From contig CBFHLC010000032.1 of assembly GCA_965656605.1 (NCBI GenBank), positions 1-24,440 of the forward strand: a DNA stretch of 24,440 bases, read 5' to 3'. The position numbers were made by a program, and so were the translations under genes. Below, one piece after another: positions 22,567-24,440 of the stretch. Every line of letters begins with the position of its first letter. Within the stretch, counting starts at the first letter, position 1. Origin of the DNA: Litorivicinus sp965656605 (GTDB taxonomy: Bacteria > Pseudomonadota > Gammaproteobacteria > Pseudomonadales > Litorivicinaceae). The notes beneath the pieces were generated by a model that saw only the letters and a list, made by a program, of their open reading frames with translations, was not told where the DNA came from and did not search any database.

Positions 22567-23010
22567 ATGAATTATTTACACACCATGGTTCGCGTCAGTG
22601 ACCTGGACGCCTCACTGCATTTTTACTGCGATTTGCTGGGGCTGATTGAGATCAGCCGTTATGACAGCGAAAAAGGGCGTTTCAGCCTGATCTTTTTGGC
22701 CGCCCCGGGGGACGAGGCCCAAGCGCGCGACACTCGTGCCCCGATGATCGAGCTGACCCACAACTGGGATCCTGAGGAATACCCCAAACCGACTCGATCC
22801 TTTGGCCACCTAGCCTACCGCGTCGATAACATTTATGAGTCGTGCCAACGACTGCAGGATGGTGGCGTGACGATTTTGCGTCCACCCCGCGACGGTCACA
22901 TGGCCTTTGTGCGCTCGCCCGATGGCATCAGCATTGAGCTGTTACAGGCAGGCGAATCACTGGATCCGGCCGAGCCCTGGGCCAGCATGGAAAATACCGG
23001 TGACTGGTAG
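22567..23010 (+). CDS. gloA: Glyoxalase I (lactoylglutathione lyase)
   Basis: Converts the methylglyoxal-glutathione hemithioacetal to S-lactoylglutathione in aldehyde detoxification. It has 147 residues and two VOC motifs. The four metal ligands are in the expected places: His5 (YLHTMVRV), Glu62 (MIELTHNW), His81 (FGHLAY) and Glu124 (SIELLQ). 'TMVRVSDLDASLHFYCDLLGL' and 'NWDPEEY' are glyoxalase I hallmarks, quoted in outline. The lack of the long insert found in Zn-type enzymes suggests a Ni/Co-type enzyme like that of E. coli. An AAGGA (22555-22559) lies 7 bases before the ATG. The downstream exporter gene starts inside its last 11 bases. Confidence 0.92.
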   Translation: MNYLHTMVRVSDLDASLHFYCDLLGLIEISRYDSEKGRFSLIFLAAPGDEAQARDTRAPMIELTHNWDPEEYPKPTRSFGHLAYRVDNIYESCQRLQDGGVTILRPPRDGHMAFVRSPDGISIELLQAGESLDPAEPWASMENTGDW

Positions 23011-23869
23011 AGCGACCGCGATCGGTTCGATTTCGATCTGGCTGTGGGGTTGTCTGGCTCTGTTTACCGAATTAACCGGTGGTGCCGTACCGCCCTTCCA
23101 AATGATGGCGATCACCTTTGTGATTGCCTGGGCGTTGATGATGCTGAACTGGCTGCGCCAGGGATCACTGGGACTGCAGCACATGCGCCAGCCCATTCCA
23201 GCATGGCTGCTGGGGGTTGGCGGGCTGTTTGGCTACCATCTGGTCTACTTTGCCGCGATGCGCCGCGCGCCAGTGGCCGACGTCAGCTTACTGGCCTATT
23301 TGTGGCCGCTGCTGATCGTGATTTTCGCAAGCTTTCTACCTGGCGGGCGCCTGCGTAGTCAGCATTTGGGTGGGGCTGTACTGGCCCTGATCGGCTGTTA
23401 TCTGCTGATTGGTGGGGCGAATTTCCAGGCGCAATACACCGCCGGCTACGCCCTAGCCCTATCGTGCGCCCTGCTATGGTCGGGGTATTCCGTTCTGAAT
23501 CGTCTACTGCCCGCAGTCCCAACCGATGCGGTGGGATGGTTTTGTCTGGTGGTAGCCCTGCTGGCGTCATTGGCCCACTTGGCGTTAGAGCAAACCGTTT
23601 GGCCCAGCGATCTTTTGGTTTGGGTCGGCTTAATTGGATTGGGACTAGGGCCGGTAGGCATCGCGTTTTTCACCTGGGACTACGGGGTTAAACACGGCAA
23701 CTTACCCCTGCTGGGGGTGCTGAGTTATTCGACACCGCTGATCTCGGTGCTGTTACTGGTGTTATTTGGGCTAACACAGCCCAGTCCTGCGCTGTGGTGG
23801 GCCTGCGGCCTGATTGTGGCTGGCTCGACCCTAGCTGCCTTGGGATGGCCCCGTGTTACCCGAGCTTAG
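23000..23869 (+). CDS. EamA/DMT-family exporter, YddG-like
   Basis: Inner-membrane transporter of 289 residues with about ten helices. The first helix is 'IGSISIWLWGCLALFTELTGG'-like, and 'LLAYLWPLLIVIFASFLPGGRL' resembles the 'NYLWPSLTILFAILFNGQ' segment of the E. coli aromatic amino acid exporter YddG. The second EamA repeat ends 'GVLSYSTPLISVLLLVLFG'. The chosen start is GTG 23000, overlapping the gloA stop by 11 bp, with a GGAAA about 6 bases upstream. The frame extends to 22907, but that part overlaps gloA and is not membrane-like. The substrate is inferred only from resemblance. Confidence 0.85.
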   Translation: MTGRATAIGSISIWLWGCLALFTELTGGAVPPFQMMAITFVIAWALMMLNWLRQGSLGLQHMRQPIPAWLLGVGGLFGYHLVYFAAMRRAPVADVSLLAYLWPLLIVIFASFLPGGRLRSQHLGGAVLALIGCYLLIGGANFQAQYTAGYALALSCALLWSGYSVLNRLLPAVPTDAVGWFCLVVALLASLAHLALEQTVWPSDLLVWVGLIGLGLGPVGIAFFTWDYGVKHGNLPLLGVLSYSTPLISVLLLVLFGLTQPSPALWWACGLIVAGSTLAALGWPRVTRA

Positions 23870-24347
23870 AGGCAGCGGCGCGACATTTTCTGAATGCCAG
23901 CGCTATCGCTATCTGCTGTGGCGGCGCTGGGACGAGCGCCCTCCCCTGGTATTCATTTGCCTGAACCCCTCAACCGCGGATGCTCAAAACAACGACCCCA
24001 CTAATCGCAGAACCATCGGATTTGCACGTGATCTGGGTTTTGGTGGGATGGTGATGGCGAATCTGTACGCCTTCAAAGCCACGCAGCCCAAAGACTTATT
24101 CAAAGCGGTCGACCCGGTTGGGCCGGACAACGATGCCTATCTGCGCCAGCTCTCGCAATTTACCTTGGTCGGCGGCTGGGGCAATCACGGCCACAAGTCC
24201 GAGCGCCTGGCGGCGATTGCCGATCTAAAGTTGCATGCTTTGCGCGTCAACGCCAGCGGAGCACCGGCGCATCCGCTGTATCTGCCCAAAGGGCTGACGT
24301 TGCAGCCCTATACAATCGCCCAGGCCAGTGACTCACCCATGCGATAG
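23853..24347 (+). CDS. DUF1643 domain protein
   Basis: Protein of 164 residues matching the uncharacterised DUF1643 family. The core reads 'VFICLNPSTADAQNNDPTNR', then 'RDLGFGGMVMANLYAFKAT' and 'GGWGNHG', which are the recognisable conserved blocks. It has no signal peptide or membrane helix. The family has no established function. It starts with GTG at 23853, 17 bp inside the end of the exporter gene, so it probably depends on translation of that gene. Its 3' end overlaps the final minus-strand gene by 40 bp. Confidence 0.85.
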   Translation: MLPELRGSGATFSECQRYRYLLWRRWDERPPLVFICLNPSTADAQNNDPTNRRTIGFARDLGFGGMVMANLYAFKATQPKDLFKAVDPVGPDNDAYLRQLSQFTLVGGWGNHGHKSERLAAIADLKLHALRVNASGAPAHPLYLPKGLTLQPYTIAQASDSPMR

Positions 24348-24440
24348 GGACGAATGGCCTCGTCACCGTCTCCAATGTCGCCGCCCATTTTCCACTGACG
24401 CTTTTCCAGCGTGATGGTGTCTTCATTGACCGGCAAGCCG
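24308..24440 (-). CDS. C-terminal end of an unrecognised minus-strand protein, partial
   Basis: The minus strand carries an open frame from the right edge to a TAG at 24308-24310, giving 44 residues. These include 'EKRQWKMGGDIGDGDEAIRP' and end 'YRMGESLAWAIV'. The amino-acid composition is plausible for real protein, and the 93 bases beyond the DUF1643 gene would otherwise be empty. A convergent overlap here matches every other convergent junction in the window. I do not recognise the family. Confidence 0.5.
   Translation of the reverse strand, partial: GLPVNEDTITLEKRQWKMGGDIGDGDEAIRPYRMGESLAWAIV

Noticed and set aside
22907..22999. Upstream extension of the YddG-like exporter
   Set aside because: Overlaps gloA and encodes a non-hydrophobic stretch; GTG 23000 with a GGAAA upstream begins just before the first helix.
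1..24440. CRISPR arrays, insertion sequences, prophage genes, tRNA or rRNA
   Set aside because: I saw no spaced direct repeats, transposase motifs, cloverleaf-like sequence or rRNA-like stretches; gaps between genes are all about 113 bp or less.

Overview
The window reads as chromosome of a free-living, probably marine, gammaproteobacterium of moderately high GC. The evidence is the prfB-lysS operon order, a Lap-type biofilm adhesion module, a YfbR-type nucleotidase and Pseudomonas/Oceanospirillales-like protein sequences. Genus cannot be fixed from the sequence alone. I see no rRNA, tRNA, CRISPR array, insertion sequence, phage gene or long repeat. Coding density is very high: the longest gap between genes is about 113 bp, so no gene-free stretch reaches 300 bp.

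Region 1 (1-6351) is a cell-surface adhesion module. On the minus strand, lapG (periplasmic cysteine protease) and lapD (degenerate GGDEF/EAL c-di-GMP receptor) overlap by 4 bp and are followed by an OmpA-like envelope protein. A small plus-strand gene of unknown function lies next. After it come a type I secretion ABC transporter and its HlyD-type adaptor, which runs off the left edge. By analogy with Pseudomonas Lap systems, the transporter would export a giant adhesin, LapG would clip it from the surface, and LapD with bound c-di-GMP would hold LapG inactive. Neither the adhesin nor a TolC-like outer-membrane channel is in the window.

Region 2 (6446-12389) holds housekeeping and transport genes in strictly alternating orientation: a yfbR-type 5'-deoxynucleotidase; a two-gene operon of a 2Fe-2S flavin reductase and a fumarylacetoacetate-hydrolase-family enzyme; a QueD-family protein with an altered zinc motif; an MFS transporter; an EamA transporter; and an M14-type zinc deacylase with a C-terminal lipoyl-like domain.

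Region 3 (12469-19456) contains an RND efflux adaptor/permease pair, then prfB-lysS on the minus strand. The prfB gene is one uninterrupted frame and lacks the usual programmed +1 frameshift site.

Region 4 (19570-24440) contains a GNAT acetyltransferase, a DsbA/FrnE-like thiol protein, an AGE-family sugar isomerase/epimerase coupled to a YgjP-like metallopeptidase, an overlapping run of glyoxalase I, a YddG-like exporter and a DUF1643 protein, and the end of an unrecognised minus-strand gene. All seven convergent gene pairs in the window overlap at their 3' ends, which leaves no intergenic space for terminators. I found no clearly new system. The points most worth checking are the Lap cluster composition, the frameshift-free prfB, the QueD zinc-site variant and the pervasive convergent overlaps.
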